A stretch of DNA of 64,000 nucleotides from Pelagomonas calceolata (GCA_918797485.1 CAKKNE010000001.1:1922001-1986000); one strand, 5' to 3'. Shown: positions 35,927-45,505, counted from the stretch's first letter. Notes: generated from the letters alone by a model not told the origin. Translations and numbers: made by a program.

Positions 35927-37726
35927 ATGGCCCAGCGCTTCGTCGGGCAGCCCGGCGGCAAGACTGCCTTCGACAAGCGCCACTCAGATGACAGCTTGGC
36001 ACCGGCAGCACAACTGCAGCGGCGCGAGACCTCGAAGCGCCTGGTGAGCTGGGAAGGCAGCAACCAATTGGCACTGCTGGACAGCGATTATAAAGCGGCG
36101 CACTGCCGGCGCTACACCGGGCGTGCGACTGTGCGAGAGCCGACGTTCAGCCTCCGAGAGTTCTGCAAGGCTTACGCGTACGAGACCCTGCCGCCGGTCC
36201 TCGATCTTGCGGCCGCATCCCTTCTAGAAGGCTCGCTTGCGAAGGGATGGCACGTGACGGGTTATCGCGCGCTGCGGCCGTCGCCCGCGCACATCGGCTG
36301 GGGCAACTCGATTTTCGCTGGGGTCTTCGGCCATATCACTTGGGCGCCCCTCGTCTACGCGGTCAACTACGCGTACTTCACGAGTCGCGTCGTTCGCGCG
36401 CACGTCGACCCCGTGGAGTTGCTCGTCCTCGACGTGTTCCAGCTCATCCGCAACGGCGTCGTCGCGACGAAGTACGCGTATTTTGAAGAGGAAGACCTGG
36501 AGTCGATGCGCCAGAGGCCGCCGGCCTGGTCATGGGACAAGACGGATAGGCAGCTGCTGCTCGGCGGCGGGCTGTCGCCAAAGGACTACGCGGGTCTCCT
36601 CGAGGCGCTCGTCGTCGACGCGATGGCGACGGCTGACATTGATTTGAGGGCAGTCGACGTGGCCATCGACGAGGACGGCGCGGCGGCGGTGCGAGACCTA
36701 GTCAAAGCCACGGGCGGCGACGCCTTCGCGGCGCCCGATGGCCGCACGTCCGCCGCGGCCGTGCTATGGTGCCTCTTGGCGCGGCACTGGTCGGTGGGCC
36801 TGGCACCAAAGGCGGTCCTCTTTGTCGTCGCCGAGGTGTTGATGATACTTTTTTTGCCGGCCATCGAGCGAACAGCCCTCGGTGGCGCCCCGTACGGCCC
36901 TCCGGGGCTAGTTCGCTTCGTTCTCGTCATGTACACGGTTCTCCTCGCTTTCGGGCCGAAGACGGCGACGCCGACGCTCATCTTTCCCATGGCTGCCGCA
37001 AACGACTGGCACCGACGGGGCATGGTCCTTGGGTGCCTCGGCGACGTGTTTGATGCGCCGGGGCTGTCCGCGGGCGACCTCGTGCGCCCGACGGAGAATA
37101 CTGAGGGAAAGGTCGCGCCCGCCGCCGGCACACGCATATTTCTGGATCCTCACGATCCTAAGAACGTCTTCGCCCACGCGATGATGCGCCCGGTACTGAG
37201 ACGAATCGCGCGGAAGATCCAGTTGAGATGTCAGGCGTACCTCTGGATATATTTTGCCGGCGCGATAGCCGCTCTAGTGGTACTCAACGTCTTGCTGTGG
37301 TATCCGTTGTCTCACAGACTGCTCGCCGCGCACCTCGCGGCGCTCTTCGCGGTGCTGACGGGTCTGTCTGTCGTGATTATCTTCGTCGCTGCGAAGACGA
37401 CGAACGACATCACACCTATCCACCGGTCGCGCCTCCAGCGCGAGCGCCTCGCGATCGAGCGTGAAATATCTGCCGGGGTGGACTCGACGCGAGCCGTGAC
37501 CCTGGAACACGCGCGACGGCTCCTCAAGACGCTCGACGAGAACATAGCGTTTGAAGAAGTAGAAAGGGAGCCCGCCTCGGTCCTAGGCGTCGCGGCGTCG
37601 GCGGGAACCATCGGGTCTGTGCTGTCGTTGCTACTGGGCGGGCTGCTCTTCGCCTTCGAGGGCTACAACTCGAGCCGGCAGAACGGCTGGAAGTATGGGG
37701 AGGACGGGGTGTTTTCGAAGGAGTAA
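35927..37726 (+). CDS. Multi-span membrane protein of unknown function
   Basis: 599 residues with about six hydrophobic segments: near residues 130-150 (IFAGVFGHITWAPLVYAV), 300-320 (PKAVLFVVAEVLMILFLP), 330-350 (VRFVLVMYTVLLAFG), 440-465, 470-495 (FAVLTGLSVVIIFVAA) and 555-580 (TIGSVLSLLLGGLLFAF). The first 110 residues and a loop between spans 1 and 2 are hydrophilic. I recognise no transporter motif. The frame is clean and codon use matches its neighbours. Confidence 0.6.
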   Translation: MAQRFVGQPGGKTAFDKRHSDDSLAPAAQLQRRETSKRLVSWEGSNQLALLDSDYKAAHCRRYTGRATVREPTFSLREFCKAYAYETLPPVLDLAAASLLEGSLAKGWHVTGYRALRPSPAHIGWGNSIFAGVFGHITWAPLVYAVNYAYFTSRVVRAHVDPVELLVLDVFQLIRNGVVATKYAYFEEEDLESMRQRPPAWSWDKTDRQLLLGGGLSPKDYAGLLEALVVDAMATADIDLRAVDVAIDEDGAAAVRDLVKATGGDAFAAPDGRTSAAAVLWCLLARHWSVGLAPKAVLFVVAEVLMILFLPAIERTALGGAPYGPPGLVRFVLVMYTVLLAFGPKTATPTLIFPMAAANDWHRRGMVLGCLGDVFDAPGLSAGDLVRPTENTEGKVAPAAGTRIFLDPHDPKNVFAHAMMRPVLRRIARKIQLRCQAYLWIYFAGAIAALVVLNVLLWYPLSHRLLAAHLAALFAVLTGLSVVIIFVAAKTTNDITPIHRSRLQRERLAIEREISAGVDSTRAVTLEHARRLLKTLDENIAFEEVEREPASVLGVAASAGTIGSVLSLLLGGLLFAFEGYNSSRQNGWKYGEDGVFSKE

Positions 37727-38212
37727 GTGTTGTGCGTGTGTGATTGTGTGATTGTGTGATTGTGTGATTGTGATTGTTGATTGTGATTGTGATTGTGATT
37801 GTGATTTATGTGATTCATAATTTATCCACGTGCCGTATGTATAACATATGCTGTCGACGGATATGTTAGACAGATATGTTAGTCCGGTCCGAGTCGCGAT
37901 TTAACTCGAGGGTGTTCTTAGCGTCCAATAGCCGCCTATTGTCCCCGTATGTGTCCGTTGACTGTAATACGGGTCGATGGGTGGGTTCGAGGCCTCGCGG
38001 GTGTTAGCGATATGGCTCAGATTCCAGAGTCCAAGTTTTGCCAGGCAGCCTCTGTGCAAAGCCTGTGCTCAACGTGCGCGAATCAGTTCCGGTCCACACT
38101 TACGCAAGCTCGATATTACTATAAAAACTGAGCGCGCGGCCGAAGCTCGGCATCGCTGGCGCCCCTTAGTACGCCATAGCCAGCAAAGAGCTCTCCTAGC
38201 TCTGCAGCCGAA
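37727..38212. other. Intergenic region with TGTGATTG microsatellite and AT-rich tract
   Basis: Starts with a (TGTG)ATTG-type simple repeat (37735-37812), then an AT-richer stretch with two ATATGTTAG copies at about 37861 and 37874. CTATAAAAACTGAG at 38118-38131, about 85 nt before the CDF start, could be a TATA element. No upstream word copy is present. Confidence 0.5.
37735..37812 (+). repeat. TGTGATTG / GTGATT simple repeat
   Basis: An imperfect short tandem repeat directly after the stop codon of the membrane-protein gene: TGTGATTG units pass into GTGATT units. It is the clearest microsatellite in the window. Confidence 0.85.
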
Positions 38213-39463
38213 ATGTCGCCAGCCATCGACGATATAGAAGCCCCAGCCATCGAACGGCCGCCGGAGCACCCGCCGCTCGCCACGACGAACCCGCTGCTCG
38301 TCAACGCCTTGCGCGAGGGCAAGGTCGACGAGGCGGCGTTGCGCAAACTACCACGAAGTGTCAGGGAGTACCAAGAGGCGCAGAACGAACTCATCGACGA
38401 CCTTCTCGACATCGAGTATGCGCCCTCGAACCCCTGGGACGCCGCGCCGGACGGAGAACAAAGCGCGCGCGCGCGCTTCGCCACACGTGCTTCGTTCATG
38501 ATCAACGTCTTCCTGTGTCTGATTAAATACGTCGCGTTCATCTATTCAAGAAGCTACGTCGTCCTCGCGTCGGCGGTCGACTCGACGATGGACCTCGTGT
38601 CAGGTGGTGTGTTGTTCTGCCAAGCTAGAGCAGCGGCTAGACAGGACCGTCCAAAGGTGCGCGACAAGTTTCCGACCGGGCTCTCTAGACTAGAACCCGT
38701 ATCCGTGTTAGTTTTTGCCGTCCTCATGGCGGCGCTCTCGCTCCAGATCTTCTACGAGTCCGCCGAAGCACTGATCGGCGGCCTGACGAAGACTTCGCCG
38801 CCGCGGCCCGAAGCCGGGGCGCTGGTCATCGCCATCATTGTCACCGTCATCGCGACGAAGCTGTGCCTGCACATCTGGTGCCAGCGCGTCGCGGCGAAGG
38901 GCGGCGCGGACACCGGCCCCGTCCAAGCCCTGGCCGACGACCACCGCAACGACGTCATCTCGAACACCTGGGGCCTGGCGGCTCTATTAGCGGCGGCGCT
39001 CGGCCCGGGCGCGTGCTGGATGGCCGACCCCATTGGAGCCATGCTCATCAGTGTCTTCCTCGTCTACATGTGGGCTTGTACCGCTAAGGAGCAGGGGACC
39101 ATATTGGTTGGAGTTGCTCCTGACCCAGCTTTCCACGCCCGACTCACGTATCTGGCCCTCAAGGCCTCGCCCGCGCTCGTGGGCCTCGACACGCTACGCG
39201 TTTACTCCGCGGGCGCCGAGACGTACACCGTCGAGATCGACTTGATCCTCCCGCCGGAGATGCTGCACCGCGACGCCCACGACATCGGACAAGCGTTACA
39301 AGATCGATTGGAAGCGGACCCGGCCGTCGCGCGCGCCTTTGTCCACCTCGACTGGGAGGCGTCGCACGTCGGCGAGCACCTCGGCAAGCCCTCCCTCGCG
39401 CGCGGGCGCGGCTCGAGCCTCGACTCGCCGGGGGCGCCCCTGCTGCACAAGAAGGGGACGTGA
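38213..39463 (+). CDS. Cation diffusion facilitator, Mn-type
   Basis: 416 residues. A 95-residue acidic N-terminus precedes six membrane segments. Both metal sites are visible: DSTMD in helix 2 (ASAVDSTMDLVSGG) and DHRND in helix 5 (LADDHRNDVISNTWGL). The DxxxD pattern in both is the mark of the manganese CDF branch (MTP8-11 type) rather than the HxxxD zinc branch. The C-terminal cytosolic domain (VEIDLILPPEMLHRDAHDIG) is the usual dimerisation fold. It would move Mn2+ out of the cytosol into a vacuole or Golgi compartment. Confidence 0.85.
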   Translation: MSPAIDDIEAPAIERPPEHPPLATTNPLLVNALREGKVDEAALRKLPRSVREYQEAQNELIDDLLDIEYAPSNPWDAAPDGEQSARARFATRASFMINVFLCLIKYVAFIYSRSYVVLASAVDSTMDLVSGGVLFCQARAAARQDRPKVRDKFPTGLSRLEPVSVLVFAVLMAALSLQIFYESAEALIGGLTKTSPPRPEAGALVIAIIVTVIATKLCLHIWCQRVAAKGGADTGPVQALADDHRNDVISNTWGLAALLAAALGPGACWMADPIGAMLISVFLVYMWACTAKEQGTILVGVAPDPAFHARLTYLALKASPALVGLDTLRVYSAGAETYTVEIDLILPPEMLHRDAHDIGQALQDRLEADPAVARAFVHLDWEASHVGEHLGKPSLARGRGSSLDSPGAPLLHKKGT

Positions 39464-39627
39464 CTGCTCGATGGCGTTGAGGGTGCCCCAGAGCCCTCGC
39501 TCTAAGCTATGTGATTCGTTAACCTTCACGCGCAGTGAGTTCTAGCAGTGAGTGTTGCACAGAATATTTACAGGCGTGGCCGCCGGCGGCGCAGGAGCGG
39601 CGCGGGCGGGCACGATGGGGAAACGTA

Positions 39628-40029
39628 CTACAACGACCAGCAGAACGTCGGGTCGCCGCCGTCCTCCGACACCTTGCGCCCGTAGCCCTGGAAGCTGTGG
39701 GCCGAGCCGTCCATCGTCGCACCGACCTTCGGCGACTTCGGCTCGGTCACGGGCTCGGTGAGGGCGGGCCCGTCGACGTCGGTCGTGGGGCGGCCCTCGG
39801 GCCCGGCGAGCGCCGCGCCGAGGCCCGCGCGGAGTTCTTTCTCTTCGTCGAGCGTGCGGAGGGCGATCTTGACGTCGTCCTTCTGGTCGGCCGTGAAGCG
39901 CACTCTCCCTTTATCCGCGAGCGCGGCGCCGAGGCGCCCGTCGAGGCCCTGGCTTGGCGGGCCTTCCTGGTCCAGCCCCTTGCGCAGGGCGCGCCGCACG
40001 GCGTCGGCCTGGTGGGGCGTGAACATCAT
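39628..40029 (-). CDS. Small unidentified protein
   Basis: The ATG at 40029 (MMFTPHQADAVRRALRK) starts 133 residues. Two similar segments, FTPHQADAVRRALRK and FTADQKDDVKIALRTL, suggest an internal duplication of a short helix pair. The C-terminus is disordered. No signal peptide or span. The frame is well supported by length and lack of a competing gene, but it has no known family. Confidence 0.45.
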   Translation of the reverse strand: MMFTPHQADAVRRALRKGLDQEGPPSQGLDGRLGAALADKGRVRFTADQKDDVKIALRTLDEEKELRAGLGAALAGPEGRPTTDVDGPALTEPVTEPKSPKVGATMDGSAHSFQGYGRKVSEDGGDPTFCWSL

Positions 40030-40422
40030 TTTCGAGCGTCCTGCGGTCACAGGCCCATTTTTGAATCGGCAGCCCGTTTAAGGCTGCCCGTTTCGAGATG
40101 TTGCGCCCACCGCCCAATTTTGTGTTGCCGTGACGTTCGAAATTGTTGATCCCTCGGAGCGGTGCAGGGTAGTCCCGGGCGCAGCGACAACGTCCTGGAG
40201 ACAGGTATCGCTGCTAGACTGGAAAACAGACTAGAGACAAGGACAAGTTCTTCGACGACCGCGTAAGACGCGACACAAGCGGTGCTGACGGCTGCGGAGT
40301 TTGGGAAAAGCGCCTTTGTTTAGGCGGAGAACCTTCATCCAAAGCGTCTGTTCGCGCGGCTTGCGCGTGGTGAGCACGAGCTTACCCTTGAGATCCTTGA
40401 GAGAGCAAGAGGAGCTGCGACG
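40030..40422. other. Divergent intergenic region, no clear elements
   Basis: 393 nt between starts at 40029 and 40423. I see no upstream word copy, repeat or additional gene here. Confidence 0.35.
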
Positions 40423-41889
40423 ATGTCCATCTCCCCGACCGGCCGCTCGAACCCCGAGCGGCACCACCCGACCGACGAGCAGCGCCTCGCGTCCTTACAA
40501 AGCGAGTTCGGCGTCAGCCCGCCGGGTTCATTGAGAGGCGACGGCTCGGATGATGATATTATGCAACCGCTGCCCCAAAGGCCCAGCACGACGTTACTCC
40601 AAGTGCAGGACGCTCTAAGAGATGCGCTCCCGGAGTCGCCGGACATGATCCGGGCAAGGCACGACGCCCTCGCGGCGAAGATTAGGTTAGATCAGCTTTC
40701 CGAGCGACGCCCGAGATGCGTGTCGCACAGCTCAGCGATGGACGACTCGAGCCATTCCTGCGCGCAAGTGTCCATGGACGAGAGTAGGACGCGCTTCGAC
40801 AAGGTGCAAGAGGAGGAACCTGATTCGTGGGAGGGCGCCGCGCGCATCTATGAATACGGCTCGGCGGCCAATCCGGAGCTCCCGAAGGTTCCTGTGGTTG
40901 TGCACCCGGCGTCGCTGCACGAGTCCGGTGCTACACGAGTTATTCCCTTTGATTTGTCGGAGTTACTGGGTGGCCAGGGCCCTTGTACCTCGCCGAACCT
41001 CATGGCGTCCTACATCCGTATCATAACAGGAGAGTCCATCACGACCCAAGCCAAGGCCACGTCCCAGGCGTATTATGTGATTCGAGGGTCCGGAAGCACC
41101 TCTTCAGAACACGGCGTCGTCAAGTGGGCCACGGGCGACCTCTTTGTAGTGCCAAAAACGGAGGGCCAGCTCCACCACACGTGTTCGGCCGCCGAAGCAC
41201 ACAACGGCGCTGCGTTGTACTGGATCCACGACCAGCCTTTATTGGATTACCTCGGGGTCAAGCCGGACGAAGTGAAGTTCCCTCCCGCATTGTTCACCCG
41301 TAGTAAATTGCTGGAGACGGTCGAGGAGATCCGCCATGGACCGGGCATGGAGCACGCGAATCGGTTAGGTGTTTTATTAGGCAACGCGTCCACCGAAAAG
41401 ACCACCAAGACCTTGACACATGTGATGTGGTCTCTCTTGAATAGCATAGGCCCGCACACGGTCCAGAAGCCTCATAGACACAATTCGGTAGCTTTAGATA
41501 TGGCCGTCGCGGCGCCCTGGCCGCACGGGAAAGTTTATACGTTGATGGGTAGGGAATTAGATGCCAATGGTAATGTCGTCGATCCCATTCGAGTGGACTG
41601 GGCCGACGGCTCGGTCTTCGTCACGCCGCCGGGCTGGTGGCACTCGCACCATAATGAGTCAGATGCGACGGCCTGGGTTTTACCTATACAGGATGCAGGC
41701 TTGTACACCCATCAACGCACGTTAGACATCCGTTTCGCGGACGATGAAATCGCATTGCACCGCGAGGGGCGCATCCGCGGCACGGCGTTCAACATCACGA
41801 ACAAGCAGTACCTCGAGGTCGTGTCGACGCACCAGGCGCAGCTCGATGCGGCGGACAACGACGTGCCGAACTTCAACTACGGCCTTTGA
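40423..41889 (+). CDS. Bicupin dioxygenase-like protein
   Basis: 488 residues. After a disordered 130-residue N-terminus there are two cupin domains. The first (about 185-290) runs SYIRIITGESITTQAKATSQ, YYVIRGSG, GDLFVVPKTEGQLHHTC. The second (about 335-450) has HTVQKPHRHNSVALD, GSVFVTPPGWWHSHHN, with His residues placed as metal ligands (HRH and WWHSHH). The layout is that of gentisate 1,2-dioxygenase-type bicupins. Substrate unknown. The first cupin lacks a clear HxH pair, so probably only the second holds iron. Confidence 0.75.
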   Translation: MSISPTGRSNPERHHPTDEQRLASLQSEFGVSPPGSLRGDGSDDDIMQPLPQRPSTTLLQVQDALRDALPESPDMIRARHDALAAKIRLDQLSERRPRCVSHSSAMDDSSHSCAQVSMDESRTRFDKVQEEEPDSWEGAARIYEYGSAANPELPKVPVVVHPASLHESGATRVIPFDLSELLGGQGPCTSPNLMASYIRIITGESITTQAKATSQAYYVIRGSGSTSSEHGVVKWATGDLFVVPKTEGQLHHTCSAAEAHNGAALYWIHDQPLLDYLGVKPDEVKFPPALFTRSKLLETVEEIRHGPGMEHANRLGVLLGNASTEKTTKTLTHVMWSLLNSIGPHTVQKPHRHNSVALDMAVAAPWPHGKVYTLMGRELDANGNVVDPIRVDWADGSVFVTPPGWWHSHHNESDATAWVLPIQDAGLYTHQRTLDIRFADDEIALHREGRIRGTAFNITNKQYLEVVSTHQAQLDAADNDVPNFNYGL

Positions 41890-42091
41890 GCGCTGCGTCC
41901 TGCACATACCATCGCCGATCCACCGACCCCGCGACGGCCTTCTTTTGGCTTCCCCGCGACGACCCCCCGCCTCCGCCCAGTTTTGTACATGTCCTCGTGT
42001 AAATAGTTCTACTAGTAGTCTTGCTTTCCCTGGGGCCTTATAAGTCCCAGTGGCCTTATTCTTCAACACACTTACGCAACCGAGCACGCAG

Positions 42092-42949
42092 TCACGTGGC
42101 GGACAGTCCCGCGAGGAAGTCCACCGTCCGCGCCGGCAGGCCGCACGCGACAGCGGCGGCGCGGGCCGCGACGACTCCCTCGTCTCCGTCGCCGGCGGCG
42201 TCCTGCGCCACGTTTCTGTCGTGTCGCACGCGCACGAAGGGCACCTCCGCCGTGGCTACCGAAGCTCCGCCCTCGAGCAGCGCGTCGAGGAAGGCCAGGT
42301 CCTCCCCCAGGTCCGCGCCGTCGTCGTAGCGCGCCTTGGGCCCCCAGAGCTCGCGTTTGAACATCATCGTGCAGGGCTGCACGAAGGACCCCCCACGGTT
42401 CTCGCGGAATTCACCATCCGACACGTCGAAGCGGTAGGCCGCGTCCGCGCCGAGGAAGCACACGTCGCCGCCGCGCATGAGTTCCGCCGCTTGCGCGCGC
42501 AGCCGGTTTGGAGCAAAGTAGTCGTCGTCGTCCCACGTAGCTACGAGCTCGCCCGTGGCACGCGCGAGACAGGCGTTGCGCTTGGCGCCGAGGCGCTGGC
42601 GCGCCGCGTGCGCGAGGTAGCGCACGTTATGGACCGGTTCACCGGCGCCGTCGTCGGCCACGATGATCTCGACGCGCTCGCGCGGGTAGTCCTGGCGCGC
42701 CATGGAGACGAGTGCCTCGGCGAGGAAGTCGGCGCGGTCGCGCGTGATCGTCACGACGGAGACGGAGGGCCAGCATGCTGCGTCGGTCGGCGCGCCGCTC
42801 GTCCAGTCGTAGTCCGTGCGCGGCGCCAGGGGCGTCGCCGGCGGCGAGAGCTCGCGCCAGCCGTTGTCCTTCGTCGGGGCGCGGCGGCGGCGCTTCGGGG
42901 CGAGTAATGCGGTCGCGGCGATGGCGTGGAGGATGAGCAAGCGACGCAT
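42092..42949 (-). CDS. Family 2 glycosyltransferase with signal sequence
   Basis: 285 residues. Starts MRRLLILHAIAATALLAPKR, a signal or signal-anchor segment. The GT-A core is clear: VSVVTITRDRADFLAEALVS, VEIIVADDGAGEP, RLGAKRNACLARATGELVAT, then WDDDDYFAPNRL with the metal-binding DxD. It should transfer a sugar from a nucleotide donor in the secretory pathway. The start codon is 1 nt after the stop codon of the upstream same-strand gene (TAATATG), so its mRNA leader must lie within that gene. Confidence 0.8.
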   Translation of the reverse strand: MRRLLILHAIAATALLAPKRRRRAPTKDNGWRELSPPATPLAPRTDYDWTSGAPTDAACWPSVSVVTITRDRADFLAEALVSMARQDYPRERVEIIVADDGAGEPVHNVRYLAHAARQRLGAKRNACLARATGELVATWDDDDYFAPNRLRAQAAELMRGGDVCFLGADAAYRFDVSDGEFRENRGGSFVQPCTMMFKRELWGPKARYDDGADLGEDLAFLDALLEGGASVATAEVPFVRVRHDRNVAQDAAGDGDEGVVAARAAAVACGLPARTVDFLAGLSAT

Positions 42950-42950
42950 A

Positions 42951-43445
42951 TTAGTAGATCTTCCACGGGTGGTCGAAGCCGACGTAGAGCAAGATCTTTT
43001 TCGCGATTTCAGCCCGGTTAGCGTCGTGTGCGCGCAGCAGTTCCGGCACCAGCTCGTTCTTAAGGTCGCGGCGCCACTTCTGAAGCGCTTTCAACTTTTT
43101 TACGTTCAATGCGGTGGTCTCTTGTTTAGTCGGTAGGCATATATCGTGCCCGCCGCGCGAGCACACTCCCCTGTTACCCACGATTTCTTGCCAACTCGCG
43201 TCGAGGGGGTGGCCGTCGAGCAGCTCCTTTCGCAAACACTCACAAATTAGCACCCGCACAACGCAATTACACGTCTCGCACCAGACACCAGGTTCGCCGG
43301 GGTTAAAAGGGCTGGCTGAAGCTGGGACAGCACCAGGGCTCGGCCAGTGTATGGGTGTATCACCACTGAGCTGTACCGTATTGTGAGACCAAGTATATAT
43401 AATTTTACTCGCGTCGTAGTAGCTGTTACAATTTGTGCAAGGCAT
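42951..43445 (-). CDS. Cys-rich 164-residue protein
   Basis: Starts MPCTNCNSYYDASKI. Cysteines occur as CTNC, WCETCNC and CEC, then GVCSRGG, which could hold zinc. The C-terminal 70 residues are a charged helix (LKALQKWRRDLKNELVPEL). No recognised family. It precedes the GT2 gene on the same strand with no space, and has an upstream word copy 111 nt before its start. Confidence 0.5.
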   Translation of the reverse strand: MPCTNCNSYYDASKIIYTWSHNTVQLSGDTPIHWPSPGAVPASASPFNPGEPGVWCETCNCVVRVLICECLRKELLDGHPLDASWQEIVGNRGVCSRGGHDICLPTKQETTALNVKKLKALQKWRRDLKNELVPELLRAHDANRAEIAKKILLYVGFDHPWKIY

Positions 43446-43490
43446 GCCCGCGCATAGACAATCGCCCCACCGTGCCGCGAGCGGCCTGCG

Positions 43491-43561
43491 GTCCAGTGCG
43501 GAGCCTTGCCTATAGGTTCCTAGCTCTAGTGTCCAGTGCGGAGCCTTGCCTAGGTTCCTAG
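43491..43561 (+). repeat. Two tandem copies of a 33-bp unit
   Basis: GTCCAGTGCGGAGCCTTGCC plus AGGTTCCTAG occurs at 43491-43523 and again at 43531-43561, 40 nt apart, differing by a small insertion (TAT). The second copy runs into upstream word copy 6. Confidence 0.8.
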
Positions 43562-43580
43562 TGTCTTACAGGCCGCTAGC
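43557..43580 (+). promoter_or_regulatory. Dispersed upstream word, copy 6
   Basis: CCTAGTGTCTTACAGGCCGC then TAGC. It is 111 nt upstream of the Cys-rich gene start at 43445, in the gap before the RP9 gene end. Confidence 0.75.
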
Positions 43581-43659
43581 GCGTTTTTAGATGGCTCTGC
43601 GCTGAGGGACCCATGCCTACGGGGTTATGTCAATCAACAAAAATAAATACAGTTACAGG

Positions 43660-44199
43660 CTACCCCGACGACGACGACGACGAAGAGGAAGAACTCGACG
43701 ACGACGACGACGAGCTGGACGACCGCCTCCGCCGCTTCTTCTTGCGAGCCTTCTCCTTCTTCTTACGTTTCCGCTTCTTCTTCTCCTTCTTCCGCCGCTT
43801 CTTCCGCTTGCGCTCGTCGCGCCTTACGTCCTCGACGAGCGCCCGGAGCGACGACGCTTCCTCGCGTGGCCGCTTCGCAAGCGCCATCGCCATGGGGTCC
43901 TCGCGCGCGATGCGCGACGCCTCCAAATCCACGTTGCCCGTCGTGGCCAGGGGACATTCTCGATCGCCCGTCCGGTGGCCGTAGGCTTTACATCTCCAGC
44001 ACTGCATCGTCTTCACCTCGAGGCCCATGGGCAGCCACAAACCCTTCGAGGGCGCATTCTTCAGGAAGTCGCGCGTGGCCTGGTTCTCGGGGAGGTCGGG
44101 AATCGCGTCCTCGGGCCGCTCCTCTTCTTTCGTCTCGTCGGCGTTGGTGCCCTCGAGGACGAATTCGTTCGTCGTGTCGGGCGGCGGGCGGGACTCCAT
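43660..44199 (-). CDS. RP9: RP9 (PAP-1)-type splicing-associated protein
   Basis: The ATG at 44199 (MESRPPPDTTNEFV) gives 179 residues. The core PENQATRDFLKNAPSKGLWL, then EVKTMQCWRCKAYGHRTGDR and ECP with a CCHC zinc knuckle, then EDPMAMALAKR, is the RP9/PIM1-associated protein domain almost word for word. The C-terminus is a Lys/Arg tract followed by a run of about 19 serines. RP9 interacts with the spliceosomal U4/U6.U5 components in animals, a fitting neighbour in an intron-bearing genome. The Ser run is coded by imperfect TCG/TCC repeats. Confidence 0.85.
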   Translation of the reverse strand: MESRPPPDTTNEFVLEGTNADETKEEERPEDAIPDLPENQATRDFLKNAPSKGLWLPMGLEVKTMQCWRCKAYGHRTGDRECPLATTGNVDLEASRIAREDPMAMALAKRPREEASSLRALVEDVRRDERKRKKRRKKEKKKRKRKKKEKARKKKRRRRSSSSSSSSSSSSSSSSSSSG

Positions 44200-44215
44200 T
44201 ATCCAACACGCGTCG

Positions 44216-44271
44216 CTCCGCACGGCACAGCTACGCGCGCTTGGCTCCGCACGGCACGCCTACGCGCGCTT
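44216..44271 (+). repeat. Two tandem copies of a 27-bp unit in the RP9 leader
   Basis: CTCCGCACGGCACAGCTACG with CGCGCTT at 44216-44241 and CTCCGCACGGCACGCCTACG with CGCGCTT at 44245-44271, 29 nt apart. They lie directly before the RP9 start codon. Confidence 0.75.
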
Positions 44272-44439
44272 TCCCCAGCGCTGCGAGTTGGCTGGGTGGA
44301 GTGCTGTGAGGCTAGCAGCCTCCCCTTCTGCTCACTGATCGCACCGCTGGCTCCGGTGCGTCTGAGGCAACGCAGGTGTGCCCAAGCCGCTCTAGCACGC
44401 CGCACAAATGCGCCACTGGGCTTACGGCCGCGCTCGATA

Positions 44440-44467
44440 GCTAGCGGCATGTAAGACACTAGCAAGC
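44440..44467 (+). promoter_or_regulatory. Dispersed upstream word, copy 7
   Basis: GCTAGCGGCATGTAAGACAC then TAGCAAGC: identical to copy 3. It lies between the divergent RP9 (44199, 240 nt) and G-patch (44674, 206 nt) starts. Confidence 0.8.
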
Positions 44468-44673
44468 AGCAAGGCCGGCATTTTTTGGCAATATAACCGG
44501 CGCACGAGCTGGCCAGGACCTAAACAGCTCACCGCAGCGACGCCCCCAACGCAGCGCTTCGACATCTCGCCGCTGCACCTACGCCCGACGCCGCCAGAAA
44601 CGTAGAGTGACAGCCGCCGCTGCTGACAGCCGCCGCTGCAACGCCCCCGACGCTGCGCATATATAGAAAAACG

Positions 44674-45405
44674 ATGTCCCGCTTCGACCGCAAACCAACG
44701 AATGCGGCCGAGAAGCCGCCCACGGACGCGCCGGCCCCGGCCCAGCTCGACCCCGACCACATCGACGCGAGCAACGAGGGCTTCAAGATGCTGAAGAGCA
44801 TGGGCTGGACGGAAGGTGAAGGACTCGGCAAGCAGTCGAAGGGCGACGCTTTACCTTTATCGGAGCGCATCAGGGAGGAAGCTAGAAGGGAGGGTCTAGG
44901 TCGTAGCAAGCAAGAAGCGGAAATGCTCAGCAAGGCGACGACGCGGAAGCGCGACGAGAGTGACGACGAGGCCGCTCGTAAAAAGCGGAAAGAGGTCGGC
45001 GAGGAGCAGAAACGTAGAGACGAAGTACTGGCCGAGCAGCATCGCAATTTTTACTGTGCGTGTTGTGATAAACAATATACCACAGTATCGGAGTTCTCGG
45101 CGCACCTGTCGTCCTACGACCACCACCACCGCAAGCGCTTCGCGGAGATGCGCGAGGCCGAGAAAGCGAGGAATGCCGACGCGACGGCCGAGAAGCGGTC
45201 GAGGGAGGAGGCCAGGCGGGAGCGGGAACTACAAAAGCAGATTAGAGCTGCGGCCGCCGCGGCGCCGGCGCCGGCGCCAGCGCCGGCGCCCGCGTCGACG
45301 GGATACGCCACCGCCCCGCTGCCCGGCTTCAGCGGCTTCCAGACGAAGAAACTTCCGGGCGCCGCGCCGATCAAGTTCAGCCTGGACTTCGGTAAGAAAT
45401 TGTAG
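44674..45405 (+). CDS. G-patch and C2H2 zinc-finger protein (GPATCH8-like)
   Basis: 243 residues. A G-patch at about 33-75 (SNEGFKMLKSMGWTEGEGLG) is followed by a basic stretch and one C2H2 finger at about 125-150 (FYCACCDKQYTTVSEFSAHL, then SSYDHHH). This order is that of GPATCH8/ZNF804-type RNA-processing factors. A charged helix and an Ala-Pro run (APAPAPAPAP) lead to a conserved-looking end (FSGFQTKKLPGAAPIKFSLD). G-patches stimulate DEAH helicases; a splicing role is likely. It shares a divergent promoter with RP9, another splicing-related gene. Confidence 0.8.
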   Translation: MSRFDRKPTNAAEKPPTDAPAPAQLDPDHIDASNEGFKMLKSMGWTEGEGLGKQSKGDALPLSERIREEARREGLGRSKQEAEMLSKATTRKRDESDDEAARKKRKEVGEEQKRRDEVLAEQHRNFYCACCDKQYTTVSEFSAHLSSYDHHHRKRFAEMREAEKARNADATAEKRSREEARRERELQKQIRAAAAAAPAPAPAPAPASTGYATAPLPGFSGFQTKKLPGAAPIKFSLDFGKKL

Positions 45406-45505
45406 TGTTGTGCACAGGCTTGGTTCTTAGACAGGGGTAGTACATTGGGGTCGGTCCTATACGCCATCGACGCGTGCAAGTCGCGCCGGCGGCGTCGAGG
45501 GGAGA

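Noticed and set aside
37972-38002. GGGTTCGAGGCC resembling a tRNA T-loop; similarly GGGTTCGAATAG near 60752
   Set aside because: No matching A-box, acceptor stem or cloverleaf around either; the second lies inside the HMG-CoA synthase coding region.
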